Position numbers and translations under genes: made by a program. Positions 34,915 through 47,820 of a stretch of 64,000 nucleotides of DNA are shown here, piece after piece (within the stretch, counting starts at the first letter, position 1; every line of letters begins with the position of its first letter). The notes below the pieces were generated by a model, which saw nothing but the letters and a program-made list of their open reading frames with translations, was not told where the DNA came from and did no database searches. The stretch is from Misgurnus anguillicaudatus (Eukaryota; Chordata; Actinopteri; Cypriniformes; Cobitidae): positions 5,870,501 through 5,934,500 of the forward strand of contig NC_073351.2 of assembly GCF_027580225.2 (NCBI RefSeq), given 5' to 3'.

Positions 34915-36610
34915 ACTGTGCGTTCACACCAGATGCGGAAGATGCGGCAAAAAGCGCTATTCGCGTGTAGTTGGACGTTTTAACATTTTGGGCTCTATCT
35001 TACACCCGGCGCAATGCAGCGCAATGCGCGACGCAAGTGTCTTTCGCTAGTTTCCACCCTAATTTTCACGTTTAGCGCCGCGTTGTTTAAATAGCAAATG
35101 CATTTGCGCCCCCTTTGCGCCCATGGGCGTTCTGGTCTGAAAAACGAGGTGTGTTCAGGCGCATTGTTGGCGCGTTGCTATTTTGAGGCAACTAAAATAG
35201 ACTACGTCATTGACCAACAAAAACCTGGTCTAAAGTCTAAAGTCAATGGCGCAATGTGTTTTATGTTATTTAAAGAGCGCATTAGTAATATGCGCCTATA
35301 AACGGGAGGACAACGCGGGTTTGCTTATCACAAAGTACATAAATGCACAGCAGCACAAAAATGCTTTAAAATATGAAAGATTAAAGGATTGAATTTAAGA
35401 GATTATTATTGAGTCTCTTGGACATATTTATAAATGAGGACTGATTATGAGACGTTAGAAGGCGCAAAGAGCTGCTTTACCTGCAGCCTGATAAGTAAAT
35501 AAATGCTTTGCTTTAAACAAATGCGTCTGTTTTTAAATGTTTCTTTTTAATGCTACCTCACGGATTTATTGTATATGATGTAGCTGTGGATATGGCGAGA
35601 TGAGAAACATTTGTAAGTAATGCTTAAAAAAACTCTTTGCTAAAAAAACGCTGTCCAAAGTGCTGAAACGTGAGGAGAGCCGTTTGTAAATTCTTTATCT
35701 CCTGTTTGTTACAAATAAAGTATTTTTAGAGTACAAACCTTTTCTTACATACTTGTAAATTATTTTTTATAGATATTGGATAGCCATACATTTAAAGCAA
35801 TTACAAGCCTGCTTTTTACTTCCATGACTAAAAGAAAACGGGTTTTAAAGGTTTTAATAAAAAAATAACAATTTCAATATAAGGGAAAAACAACACATTT
35901 AACATTATTTAACATTAATCTTAAACTGGGGATCTTCTTCCTCCGCTTAGTTTTTCAGTTTACAAAGTCCGTCATCTAAATAGGGATTAGACATAGCGCC
36001 AGCGCAACTTGCTTTTAAAGGGAATGAGAGCTGTGACTCTCATTGGTTTACTGCACGTTACGCCCAAAATACTCCCATTACAATAGGACCTACCCTTTTC
36101 GACCATGCGCTCTGCGCAAAAACGATTTTTTCCGTCGTTAAATTAGCAAAAGTGGATTCGGACACGCCCATTTAGACGTTGCGCTGTGCGCTTTAGACAA
36201 TGCGCTAAGATCGTTAAAATAGGGCCCTTTGAGTTTCTCGCTTCATTCACGCGTGAAATTCTAGTCATTCGAGACATTCACGCGTAAATTCGCATCAAGG
36301 GAGCTGCTTATATAGCTCAAATTGAGTAAACTTACCAGATTGTTCAACCTCCTCACTCACTTTCTTCTTTTTTCTATTTAATTCCTGTAAAAGTACGAAG
36401 ATGTCTCATATAGCGATGATGATTGTACTTCATTGTTGTTGTTTTTTCTGCATCCGCTCGCTTCCTGTAATCACATCACTGCTAGAGCAAGGTCCTGATT
36501 GGTTAACATGGCGCAAAAATCCACAAAAGTTCAGATTTTTCAACTTGCGCGGATCACACGTCAACGTTCAATTTGCGTGAAGCGCAGCGCATTCCGTTAT
36601 TCGCGCTTAC
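34915..36610. mobile_element. Dispersed element 'gtgcgttcacaccagatgc', interrupted
   Basis: The left end gtgcgttcacaccagatgcgg is followed by tagttggacgttttaacatttt. The body resumes at 36232 (gagtttctcgcttcattcac) after an insertion and continues past ttgcgcggatcacacg to about 36606. The matching far terminus is not visible. Confidence 0.55.
34991..36227. mobile_element. Nested element, ends ggctctat.../...atagggcc
   Basis: Left ggctctatcttacacccggc, right (complement) gggccctattttaacgatct, flanked by tttg on both sides (34987-34990 and 36228-36231). Both arms are rich in gcgcaatgcgc-like strings. Removing it joins aacatttt to gagtttctcgc in the host repeat. No coding frame. Confidence 0.7.
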
Positions 36611-36624
36611 CATAACAGTGTACA

Positions 36625-37245
36625 ACATTTGGCTCGTCTTGATTTATTTTTTATTCTGCCGAATGAAAAAAACATTGATGTCTGAATGAATGGGACACAG
36701 GAAGTACAATATACATACGTTGATAAAACCTTACGGCAGATCATGTTGGCCAAAACACGAAAATAACGTGAGGTGGTGAAAGAAAAACACAGACATGGCC
36801 GATTCGGAAGGTAATCAAAACACAGAGGAAGCAAGATTCTCAGAGGTCAACAATCTCGTCCAAAACATTACCATTCCGGAGTTTAGAAAAATAAGGTTGA
36901 GTTTCTTACCTGATATTGATATTAAAGTTGCCAGTCTTGACAATGTATGAGATTTGGCTCGTCTTGATTTAATTTTTTTATTCCGCCGAATGGAAAAACA
37001 TCCATGTCTGAATTAATGGCATGCAGGAAGTACAATATACGTGCGTTAGTAAGACCTTACGGCAGATTACATTGGACAAAACATGAAAAGAACCACGTTT
37101 TCAAAAGATATTGATGCCAAACACAGACACTTGCATTTAGATGGGATTCAATTTCTCATAGGACTTCTGAGATTGACGAAAAACAGTAGGCAAATTGCTC
37201 TGGAATTTTTACAGAGGTCGTAAGAGAAAAACACAGACATGGCCA
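36625..37245. repeat. Diverged direct duplication
   Basis: 36628-36800 and 36950-37240 share atttggctcgtcttgattta, ggaagtacaatata, accttacggcagat and agaaaaacacagacatggcc in the same order. The second copy has an extra ~130 bp in the middle. A 20-bp piece of the inverted type (accattccggagt) occurs at 36868 and, complemented, at 34872. Confidence 0.8.
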
Positions 37246-38951
37246 AATCAGATGGGATTTAAAACACTATTTCTTTCTGTAAAACTAACCCTTACCGAAA
37301 AGGGCTAAGGACATAAACATATACTGTAACATGTGTACCTACCAAAACAAAATATGTCATCTGAGCAAGTTGGCAGCTTATGTGCAGCTGGAGATTCTTT
37401 TCTTTGTTTAATAATTCAAAATATGAATGACAGAACCCTGACATAATCTGCTAAATTAAACCTGACAGCTCAAGTGAATGCATGGAAATCATTATTGTAG
37501 GCTTGCAATCCTTCCAGCTCTGTTTTGAACACAGATTGTTTCCATTTAATAACTGTATTTCCTTCATTTTCAACACAAAATTACCCTTTAAATTGGGATA
37601 TAAGAAGATATTCTAAAAATACATACAGCAGTTTTTACTCTGCCAATCAAAACAACATAATTACATGGTAGCTTAAAATCTCCAGTGTGCAATAGAGGAT
37701 GAACCACTAACAATCATCTCTGGCTCCAGGATATGACATTTTATTTAATGATTTCAAAGAGAGCCGAGCAGTTTGTCATTTATATGTCATTGAACATTGC
37801 TCTTGCTTGCTATTTCATTAGATGTAAACCAAAACACAGGACCGAAAGTCTCCAGAGTGGAAAAAAATTAACTCAGTTGGGGATTTGATTTATGGGCCAC
37901 AGAATGTTATACTTACCCCCTCCCTAAGATGCACATGCTGTTTACCTGGGCAGGTGACATGTTGGAGTATACAGTATATGGACACAGTACAGTCAGACTA
38001 TTTAGAGGCAGAGAAAAGAAGAGCAATTGCACAGAGCCGCAGCAATAACAGCATGACATAAACCATTTAACAGAACATAAAGAACAAAGCAGGTTTCAAC
38101 AACACAAAGCAAAGCTTTAATTAAGCATAATGTTAATTAGTGTCGGTGTGGTGGAACACTTGTTCTGTCTGATTATCAGCTAATTAATCTCCAGAGAGAA
38201 CATACTGAGTTCAGAGAGACCGGCATGACCAGCGGACTGAGAGTTATAAAGAGAAAGGCACCCACTGATTCCTAATGAATAAACGCTACATTTGTGTACA
38301 ACTGTGTGGTGAGCAACCTCACGCATGCTAAGTCAATCATTATTGAATCGAATAGAGTGAGTACAACCCTACATTGCTAGCCAATCCTTATCAACTACTC
38401 TCTGATACCCAAAAGGGGCGGAGTCCAGACCTTCCATCTCTGTATAACATGGAGTCTGTTTACCCACCTGAAAAGATCTTTGTCCCTGAGGCATGGGCCA
38501 CTGTCTGCAAGACTCAAATGTGTGAGACTTCGGGATTCTTCTGGGTTTTTGGCTTATAGGCGGGGGTAGGGGTTGAAAGGGAGAAGCTAAATATTTTGGT
38601 TTCCCATTCGGTCGCCCTGCACTCCTCCATTACCTAAGAGTGCTGTTACGTAATCACTTTTTGAATGATAAATATGTCTTTTTAATGGAGGAAGGTTTTA
38701 CTTCAGACATCAGGGCAAGTACTTGAAGGCGGATGTGGGGGCTTCGTTAACACATCAAAATACATAAGTCCTATAATACTTAGGGGCTAAGAAACTGTGC
38801 AAGGGATAAGGAGCTCGGGAAACACCAAATTCTTGACCTTTGTCAGTAACGACATTACTTACGACCGTAGTTGGCAAACGTTGATTTTGGGAAACGCACC
38901 CCAGAATAAAGCTTTCAACAGCCCCATGGTAAAAAAGACTTAAACACTGAG
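37246..38951. other. Unassigned; homeobox-like motif cluster
   Basis: 38115-38195 has tttaattaagc, gttaattag and gctaattaatc within 80 bp, which would suit homeodomain proteins. 38400-38700 is less AT-rich but shows no exon. Confidence 0.25.
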
Positions 38952-39188
38952 ATTGGGTCATCTCTACACTCTAAAAATGGCTGGGTTATTTTTCACCCAT
39001 GTTGGGAAATATTGGACAGAACACACCTCTGAGTTAAAATTAACCCAATGCTGGGATGTTTTACCCCAACTGCTGGTTTATTATAAACCATGGTTGCATA
39101 ACAACAACCCAGCATGTGCTCTGTTCAACACTACCCAACATGGGTGAAAAATAACCCAGCCATTTTTAGAGTGTTGAGATGACCCAAA
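38952..39188. mobile_element. CACTA-like palindromic MITE (copy 1)
   Basis: Inverted arms cactctaaaaatggctgggt (38967) / acccagccatttttagagtg (39173). Pairing extends outside the cact start to tgggtcatctc / gagatgaccca. The interior carries repeated acccaatgctggg/aaccatggttgcataa. Relatives at 60852-61070 and, degenerate, 50425-50815. Confidence 0.8.
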
Positions 39189-40490
39189 ATTTTCTTCATT
39201 ACAGAATCAACACTTCAAGCATAAAATTGCTTTTGACCCTCTTTGTCCTCCTTCGCCATTCACACTTGGGATTTGTGAACTTTATGGACTATTTTGCAAA
39301 CAAGGTGGCCATCATTTCAACTTCTAACACCCCGACACTATCCACTGCATGGTTCTGTCTCCCACTATGTTGCTAAATGTTCCTGTCGGCCACTCCTTTG
39401 AGGCCACTTCTCATATGAGAAAATATACTAGTTTCCAACAAGTATTGTGTAACTCTTGCTCCTAACCCAAAGGGGTCCGATCTCTGGCATAGCAGTAGAC
39501 CTTGGGTCCAGAATTGGAGATAAGACCAGACACTCTAAGCCCAAACCAATATCAAATCTTCTAAGGCTGAAACCACAAATAGACCCCAATAGGGCACTTT
39601 GTACAAAGTTACAATAAAGAAAGAGTAGGTGTGTCCAAACATTTAACTGGTAGTGTAGCTCCAAATGTTTTGTAATAGCTAACCTGAACTGTGGTTGAGG
39701 TGCTGTCCGAAATTGTAGGCCACTTTTGAGACCATGGCCAAGATTTTGAGTAATAAGACCCAGACAAAGTGGTATATGGTGTAGAGAAATCAAAAACCAC
39801 AACCACAAGATAAACACTTACCATGTCAGAGCTGTAGTGCTAATATAGGTAACACAAGTTTGACTTTGGACTGCAACATCAATCTTTTCCCAAAGACCTC
39901 CCAAAAAGGAAAAAAACATATAACCCCTGCATTTCTTCTCCTACCACCGCTATGCAATGCTCCACTGGTCTTAGCATCTGCAAACAAAGAAAGAGTCTCT
40001 TTGGCATATCATTTTGAATGTCTGTACTTTGCCTGAGGCTTAATCTTCACTTTCAACACTGAACTCCTTTTCTTCGTAGTCAGGACCTTTGTTTACAAAT
40101 CCAAGTTGAAGGTCACACAGCCATTATTCTGATTCTCAGACATCATGCCCATGGACTACTGGCTTATTTATGAGGTAACAAATGAGGAGTTTTGAATTTA
40201 TTATATGATTGGTTGCATTCTACAGGATTTCTGCGAGAATTGTGTGTTGTGTTCTTTAACGGCATTCTGAAGATCGAACACAGACTACACAGCTTTTTAT
40301 GTTTTTGTCCCAAGAGTTGACCAGTTCTCTGTTTTGGACCACATTTTGGCAAGCACCCAGTTTTGTCTTAAGGTTCTTACTTGCTCAGCTTCTCATCAAG
40401 ACACAAGTTATTCCACAGAAAAAACGCCTTTCAACTTGTTTTGAATATTTGGGGCATGTTACTCTTTGTTGCTCTTTTCTCTACACTAAA
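39189..40490. other. Unassigned, with Tc1-type terminal scrap
   Basis: 39627-39657 (gtgtgtccaaacatttaactggtagtgta) looks like the end of a Tc1-like element without a partner. The 129-residue minus-strand frame at 39428-39817 overlaps this scrap and has no family resemblance. Confidence 0.4.
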
Positions 40491-40844
40491 TTAAAGGGAC
40501 AATAAGTAGGATTTACCCCCATCTAGTGGTGAAATTGTATTTTGCATTCAAACAAATAGTGCTCTCTAGCGCCTCGCTTTTTTAAAACGCATTGTAGAAA
40601 CGTGTTTGTAGGCTAGTGCTTTTTGTCCCTCTCTGCTATTATAGTTTATCAGTATAGCCGAACGACATAGAAGCCTCCTTGGACTTACACGTTCAAAGTA
40701 AGTAAAGAGAAGAAATTTTAAGCTTATAAAGAGAAGACAGATCACTGGCAGAGGTCATTTGACACCAACAAGGACATATTTATGAATGAAGACATTGATT
40801 TTGATAAAAAAAAAACACTTAAACCCTGCTTACTGTCCCATTAA
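40491..40844. mobile_element. TTAA-flanked MITE, ends aaagggacaataagtagg
   Basis: 354 bp, ttaa at both edges, ends aaagggacaataagtagg / ccctgcttactgtccca. It includes catctagtggtgaaattg, text common in such fish elements. Confidence 0.85.
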
Positions 40845-42963
40845 ATATACTACACATCCATTTCCAGTCACTCTCAGAGTACAGTCTGTTTTTACGTGTA
40901 TGCGAACATACCTGCATCGTCAAACACAGCCTTTTAAAGTATAGTTTATTTCACTCGTACGTGCACACAGATGTTCGACACATGCGCACTGCGACAAAAT
41001 GCAATGCATCTCCTGGGCTACATACTATTTTCTGCCCAACCTAAGCGTACGTTTAAAAAATAAGGCTTTAAAAAATCTGGCGGTGCGCATACACACTGTA
41101 AAAAGGGAAAAGTTGGATCAACTTAAAAAGTTACTTCAATTGGTAACATCTAAAAATGTAAGTTTATGTCAATTTTCACTTTAGGTGAATTTTTAGGTGA
41201 AGTAACTTTTTAATTTACTTTTTACAGAGCATATGGGCGCACTCCTCTCTTGACGAGTACTGTACACGGACCCCGTGTGAAAATGGACCAGACTTTGTCC
41301 TTAAATAATTTATTGTTCTCTAGCTAAGTGGTTATCAACTGGTTTTGCTTTAAAGCCCAAATTTTCATCTGAAATTCAGATGTGACCCCATTAGCATTTA
41401 ATTTTTGGTAGACATTTCTATGCAAAGTGACTTACAGAGTATTCTATCTATACATTTTTATGTCTCCCCCTGGGAAATAAAGTAATTTTTTTGCTGCTAA
41501 TGCATTGCTCTAACATGTGTGCAACAAGGCCTCTTGACCTAACAGAAAACACAACATGTTCTCCCTTTGTTCTCACATGACCCACAATGCATTAGCTTTT
41601 CCATATCTTCTAGTTGCAAGTTTAGAAACTTTCATATTTAATTCACATTAGTGCAGGAAACTACTAAAGATGGCCAAGGAACCAGACTTAAAAGCAAAAG
41701 CATTCAGATAAAGCCTCAGGCCATACCTCTTCAAGACTCACCTACTCTAGATTACTCACCTCACACAGGGATTATTGTCTTTTTATAGCAGTATATCTAT
41801 CAGTAAAATAGTTTGACCCATTTACAATGCCCTAATAATCATGTAAGTAAATTTACGCCATGATAAAATTCATGCGAGTATTCACCTCGACTTTATTTAA
41901 AGACCGCTGGGTGTGAGTGTTTCGGGTGTGCCCATTGGGAGGGTGCAGGGTCAGGATGTGGTCAACTGGCATGGACAGTGTTGGCTTCTCAGAGTCTATG
42001 GCAGGAATACCCCCACAAAACCACACCCAAGTGGACTAACACGAACAAACAGTTATGGTTACTTTTTCTGATATGCTCACCAGACAATAAACTAACTATC
42101 TAAATGAACACTGAGATATTTCCACACATTTCCACAGGGCACACAAGCTGCACAGGTTACACCATCATCCTGCAGGAATATTCTGCCACTGAGAATATCT
42201 GTGGAATGTGAAATATTGAACTCGTGTAATGTTTTGTTTATTTCTCAGTTTTATGAGTTTGGTTCTGCTTCACAAGTGTCATGTTGGTTTCTCAGAGGAG
42301 GCAGTCTGAATACAGAGAGGTCTGATCAGGTCAGATCAGATCAAGCTTGATGGAATATCCGCAGGGTCAGACTTCACAAGCACACACACAATCACATACA
42401 AATCTACTAAATCCATGTGTGTAAAATGAGTGTGAGAGAGACAGACAGTTTACTGTAGGTGTGTTTGCATTCTGCATGTTAGAGAGGCGTCAAGCTAATA
42501 TCATTTTAGGTGTCTTTATTTTTTATGTTCACAGTAGTAAACATTTAATACATCGTACTTATTATGTACATGCATGTTGTACAGGGGTTAAGGCCAAATT
42601 ATGGTCAATTTTTTACGCGAGGGTGCACGTCCTTAACGTGAAACATGTGTACATTGTAAACGTGTAAGTTTACATTGTAAACGTGTAAGTCGCACATGCG
42701 CCTACAGAGGAATGTACTATGTAGCCAAAGAGATGCATTGCATTTTGTCGCAATGTGTATGCGTCGAACGTTATAAAAACTATTCTCCGGGCTTTAGGTA
42801 CAGGGTCAAGAATGTAAATAGATACTTTAAATGCAAGTACAATCTAACAATGTGCATGTACACAATTGTATATATTCTTATTTAAGCACATATTAAAAAC
42901 ACCTATTATAAAGTTGTTTTTGCTTTCGAAAAATTAGCTTATTCTTGTATTATTCTCATAAGT
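40845..42963. other. Mixed repeats including an inverted repeat pair
   Basis: About 50 bp at 40972-41020 (gcgacaaaatgcaatgcatctc) recurs inverted at 42712-42770. A CACTA-like MITE lies at 41094-41229. 41395-41495 holds a fish-repeat scrap (tgcaaagtgacttacagag). 42650-42690 is a 21-bp tandem duplication (acattgtaaacgtgtaagt). The rest is unassigned. Confidence 0.5.
41094..41229. mobile_element. CACTA-like MITE, 136 bp
   Basis: cactgtaaaaagggaaaag at the left, ctttttacagag at the right; inner arms aaaaagttactt / aagtaactttttaa. The CACTG terminus fits EnSpm/CACTA. Target duplication not certain. Confidence 0.75.
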
Positions 42964-43787
42964 AGAGGAGAGAAGGGCAAAAGTAATATTTTTTAGAAAA
43001 AAAAAATGTAATTTTAAAAGCTAATGTTTGAGATATATTTTTCTGCTGTGGTAAATAACTCACACGTGTGGTCTATTAATACCAGGTAAAATTTTGAACA
43101 AATGTTAAACGACTTCAGTATAATTTCACTTTGAACGTTAAGTAGCAAATTGTTACTTTCGACCCTGTCAGAAGGGACGAAAGTAACACACAGGTGGGTC
43201 AAAAGTAACACAACAGAACAAGATAGATTTTTGTGTTACACTTGTTTTTGGTAAATATACTTAACTATGACCTTGTTAATATGTAACTGCAAAAATATTT
43301 TGTTGTTTCTCTTTGTGAAAAATAATGAAATTACATTTTCATTTTAAATTAAATGAAATCAAATTAGCATAATATACATTTTCAACATAATGCAACAGTA
43401 CTATCTGCGGGGCAAAAGTAAGTGTTATTTTAATCCCGACAGGAACTGCTGACATTTAAACCTGATTTACTTTAATTTGGAAAAACTCTGAGAAGTCAAA
43501 CTTCAATATGTGTTACAGCACTAAATAACCTGTAAATTGATCAGTACTGTAACACATGAAACCAAAAACAACACGTTACAAGAAAAAAATACAGCTTTAG
43601 TAGTTTACTTAAAATGGCCGAAAACAGCTTTCTGGAACTACATGCGCGAAACAATGACGAAATAATTCAATATTTATCAGCTCTGTAAAGGGTTGTGTGC
43701 AAAAGATGTTGTCATAGAGCTCTGACTGCATTTTAATTCCAAACTAAGAAAATCGCTTTGTTACTTTCGGCCAGTGTTATTTTCGCC

Positions 43788-45411
43788 TAGCCTGGCTCCG
43801 CCCTCCTACGTTCTTCCGCTTAATTTTCATCTAGCTTCAGAACAACGTCTGGGACTGCTGTGTAGAGTTTCGTTTTCTCCGGCAAAAATCTGCAGGTCCG
43901 AACAGCGGAGAGTGGCTAAGAACGCAGACGTTGAGGTCGTGCGCCAGACTGAGTGACATACGTCACGACCAAACGCTAGCGATTGGTATGGCATATTCAG
44001 AGTGACTCTGGGCAGATCCAATAGTTTTAAACTTCAACAGAGGACTCTCCTTAACGGAAGTATCGCTTTGCAATGGAGCGTGGCCAGACTCTCTGTACAA
44101 ATGAAATGAATGTACTAGGGCTGTGAATCGATTAAAATTTTTAATCTAATTAATTACATACTCTGTGATTAATTAATCTAAATTAATCGCCTACATAATT
44201 TTTGCTGTGAAAGTATTAAATATTTCTTTTTAAATAAATCAGTGAATAATCAGCATTAGTGACAATGAAGCTCAAAAACTCTTTTATTATTACAGTATTT
44301 TCACTGTTCAAATAATGGCCATAACAATCAACAAAAATAACCTAAAGTAATATGCTAAGGAAATAAAGTGCTTCAGGAAGATTATTTACCAAATGTTTAA
44401 CAGTGCAATATCAATTGCATGGCTTTTTTGTGCAATTGAACATAAACCTTAAATAAAGAACCCGGCAGGTTGATGACATCAAAGTACCGCGAGAGCATTT
44501 AGGAAGCAGTCTTCTGTTATGATTTCTCGAACTGCTCTCACGGGATTTGGATGTCATCTGCTTCTTGGTTCTTGTGGCGCCACATAAAGTGTACTCACTA
44601 GTTTAACAAACCCGTTTTATCAGCCACTGGTTAGATCAACGTAGCAGTCAAAAACGGGACGCGAGTAATCACGTACGAGAGAAATCGTTTACCCACAAAA
44701 TACAGGACACCTATACTGTGCTATATTTGGTTTTCTGATCCCAATCTTCATCATTCCGCTAAGCCAAGTCAATCTCCATTGGTCTTTTACACCTTTATCG
44801 ATCTCCAAAACTTCGGAGCCTTCCTGCATTATAAGTATGTCCATGCTAGTTGAAATAAAGTTTTACCTCATCTTACGCGCTACAGCCAGAAAACCCGGAG
44901 TGGATCCGGTGCGTAGTGATTACAGAAAGCTTACAGTGGAGAGAGGAACGTGATTTTGCTCCACTCCAGGCTTTGATCACATCCCACTTAAAAAGCTGAA
45001 TACACGTCGTATTTATGAAAAGTTAATTTAATAATTTTGCAATTGACGGAAATCCGTGTAACGACGGAGAACTTTAATCCATGTGCTTTGTATGATGTGG
45101 TACTTTAGAGTGGACGAACTCTATGATATGCAAATTCTTTGCTGCAGACGTTGCATACTTTATTTTTATCATCACTTCCATCAGGCCGTAAGTAAATGTT
45201 CCAGTCAATGATCCAGTCACTGCCAGAGCGTTCTCGTCTACCTCCTTTATTTTACAGTCAAATGGTGGCTAGAATGTATCCAGGTTCAATACGGAATGGA
45301 TTAATCTGCGTTATTTTTTTTAACGCGTTATTTTTTCTCAGATTAATTAATCGAATTAATGCGTTATTTTCACAGCCCTAGAATGTACAAGAGTCTGGTT
45401 GCACCAGGCTA
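43788..45411. mobile_element. 'tagcctgg' element (middle layer), 9-bp duplication
   Basis: Perfect terminal heptamers tagcctg / caggcta (extending to tagcctgg / ccaggcta), with a near-perfect 9-bp duplication attttcgcc (43779-43787) / actttcgcc (45412-45420). Same terminus and duplication length as 48402-49351, but a different interior. Interrupted by a hAT element at 44116-45380. Confidence 0.75.
44116..45380. mobile_element. hAT-like element (inner layer), duplication gaatgtac
   Basis: 1,265 bp. Ends tagggctgtgaatcgatt / taatgcgttattttcacagccct; perfect 8-bp duplication gaatgtac at 44108-44115 and 45381-45388. Subterminal taattaat / aattaatgcg repeats. No transposase frame. The terminus resembles the element in the minisatellite. 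Confidence 0.9.
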
Positions 45412-45435
45412 ACTTTCGCCCCGGGTCTCCCCTAA

Positions 45436-46500
45436 GTGATTACTTTACATAATATTTGTTCAAAAGCTTAATTTGTCTGACTGCCTGCCTTCTGACTGAC
45501 TGCCTGCCACTTCTGAATCTAGGGCCTTGCACCAGGTGAGGGACAGATGTCAACACACACAAATTAGACCTGAGAGGTGTGACCTTAGACTTTTACTCCA
45601 GGTAATTGTTGTGCTTTCATCAAATCCTCTTGACCTGGACTAACACCGCACAAACTGTCCCACAGCACACACAGACAGACTGCTGTGTGCTGTGTTATAC
45701 AGAGGAGATGACAGCAGCTATAATTACATTAGTGCAGTAAGTACATCTAATCACCTCTATGGTACTCCAACTGCCCAGAGGATGAAGTGGCCAAGCAGTT
45801 TGTATGTGTGTGTATGAGCTTCATTCTCACAATTATGTTCTCCCTAACTGCCTGTCATAAATCATTGACACTGACTGACTACATACTCTAGTGCATGACA
45901 ATATGGACAAGTAACTCCCATAAGCACATACACACAGTGCACCTAAATCTCCTGGATGTTCTCATTTGAGACCAGGATTTCATGTATATTTATACAGTCA
46001 GACAGTAATCCACACGACTTTCTTTTACTGAAAATGTAAAAGTACTATGATAAAATTGATCCATACAATGCTCTTTATTTAAAATCTGATGAACTCAATC
46101 AGTGTCTTTAGGATGTTAGTGAGGTTAAGCGTTATCGGTTCTAGCATTGTATGTAATTGGTTGTGACATCAGACATGTTTAGACAGTTAGTCCCTCCCCA
46201 TACTCATGCCATCAGTTGAGCCAGAAGTTAACATGTAGGTTCATTCATACTAACAAAGCAATGTTGAAAATGCTGCAAAACTGATTATTTACAAGCTGCA
46301 TATGTCTTTATTACAGCTGTTTGTATTTTGAGCTGAAAGGTGAGATTTATTTAAATACGTGTAGAGTTAATCAGATAGATAACTCTTACTGCCCTGCTGA
46401 TTTACACAAATCTAATTCAAAATTTCATAGTGAGTTGGGAGAAAAAGGATGAATGATAAAATAATGTAGTTACAACACTAAGGGTGTGTGCACACCTTTC
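45436..46500. other. Unassigned non-coding stretch
   Basis: No gene or clear element; tgactgcctgcc is duplicated at 45479-45508. Confidence 0.3.
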
Positions 46501-46539
46501 ACGGCCGCCGGCGTAAAAGCTTTTGTGTGCACGCCTCCT

Positions 46540-47820
46540 AATACTTTACAATGATTCATACACTGATGACCATGCTCTACTACTCAATCACCTTAAACAT
46601 GTATTTGGTTTGTCAGAGACTGGCCTTGACTGGTTCAAGTCCTATTTCACTGATCGCAGTAAGTTTGTTTTTATGTGTGGTCCAAAGTCGGCTCTGTTCA
46701 TACTGGTGTTCCACATGGGTCAGTATTGGGTCCCTTACTTTTTAGCATGTTTATATATCCATTTGGTTAATTACTACGATCTCTCAACCTTAATTATCAC
46801 TTTTATGCTGATGATACAAAGATCTATGTTCATACTAGACCGGGTCAGCAAGTGAACGTTGTGCATCTATCTAAAGCCCGGAATACACTACAGGATTTTT
46901 GCCCTCCTATAAGATCATTAACATTACCTTATCACACTTGTGCGACATGGATCGTTTAAACTCATTTAAAATACGCCAGGCATGTAGACTGTACGATGAT
47001 TACGGAAGCTTCGGCGGCTGCGTCACACATTAGTGCAACGTCACCAGCATGCGCTCGTGGTAAACAAATACCAGCGTGCAGCAAACACACTATGCGGTGA
47101 TCATGCCGAATTTCTGACACTGTCCGAAAACTATCGTAGGCTATCTTTGGACGCAAGACCGGGAAAACAGCCATCTTTGAACCTCTCTCATTTTACGACA
47201 TAGGACCACCGATGAAGAGGCACGATCACTGAAATCGTGACGATTATTTCACGATGACAATCTTCGTCTGGAACAGCCAATAATCGTGCAGTGTATCCCG
47301 TGCTAAACTGTATTGCTGAGATAAAGACTTGGTATCCAATAATTTTCTGTGCTAAACAGCTCTAAAACAGAAACAGAAATTATGCTCCTTGTATTTTCAC
47401 ATCAACTGCGAAAGGTTGTGTCTCCTACTTTGTCTGTTGACAGTGTCGCCTTGGAGTTTAAGAGCAAATTAAAAAATCTTGGTGTCATATTTGATGCCAC
47501 ACTGTCAGTTGAGCCTTTTGTGCAGAACAAGATATAATTGTTTTACCTCAGAAATATAGCTCGGCTACATCCTATGCTGTCTTTCCCGGTTGCTGAAAAG
47601 TTGATAAACTCTTTTGTCTTTTCATGCATTGACTACTGTAATGATCTTCTAGTTGGGGTATCAAATCATCATTGGATAAACTGCAATATCTACAAAATTC
47701 AGTTGCTAGAGTACTGTCTGGGGTCAGGGCTAGGGACCATATAACCCCTGTCTTGGAGTCATTGAACTGGTACCGTATTGATTTTAAAATCCTTATGTTG
47801 GATATAAATCTCTGCACAAT
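46540..47820 (+). pseudogene. L2 reverse transcriptase remnants
   Basis: A broken non-LTR reverse transcriptase. Before the MITE, frames at 46551-46860 keep LLNHLKHVFGLSETGLDWFK, a VSHG.P-like region damaged by shifts, and a FYADDT-type box readable only after a frame change near 46800 (ttttatgctgatgataca). The right of this segment still reads VNVVHL. After the MITE the protein resumes with CIAEIKTW, then NSSKTETE, LKNLGVIFDATLS and FYLRNIARLHPMLSFPVAEK (residues after the polymerase core) and the IDYCN block at 47630. Several stops and shifts make it inactive. The start is absent owing to 5' truncation. The assignment to L2 is firm because of the 3' end. Confidence 0.85.
46873..47303. mobile_element. 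'aaagcccgggatacactgca' MITE (copy 2, inverted)
   Basis: Ends aaagcccggaatacacta and (complement) agcacgggatacactgca; flanking ctaaa on both sides is a possible duplication (the exact length is ambiguous). Inserted in L2 coding sequence. Opposite in orientation to copy 1 at 14671-15104. Confidence 0.85.

Larger units (their letters stand above)
42964..45435. mobile_element. Outer element of a three-level nest
   Basis: Approximate inverted ends agaggagagaagggcaaaagt and, complemented, ttaggggagacccggggcga. The body contains several gttactttcg(a/g)cc or complementary gggcaaaagtaa/gggacgaaagtaac blocks (42975, 43152, 43174, 43412, 43758). It is interrupted by the element at 43788-45411. Confidence 0.6.

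Noticed and set aside
39428..39817. 129-residue minus-strand frame with hydrophobic start
   Set aside because: It overlaps a Tc1-type terminal scrap on the opposite strand; no conserved pattern.
42964..45435. Retroviral or LTR element
   Set aside because: No LTR pair, primer-binding site or gag/pol text; the repeats here are inverted and fit DNA transposons.
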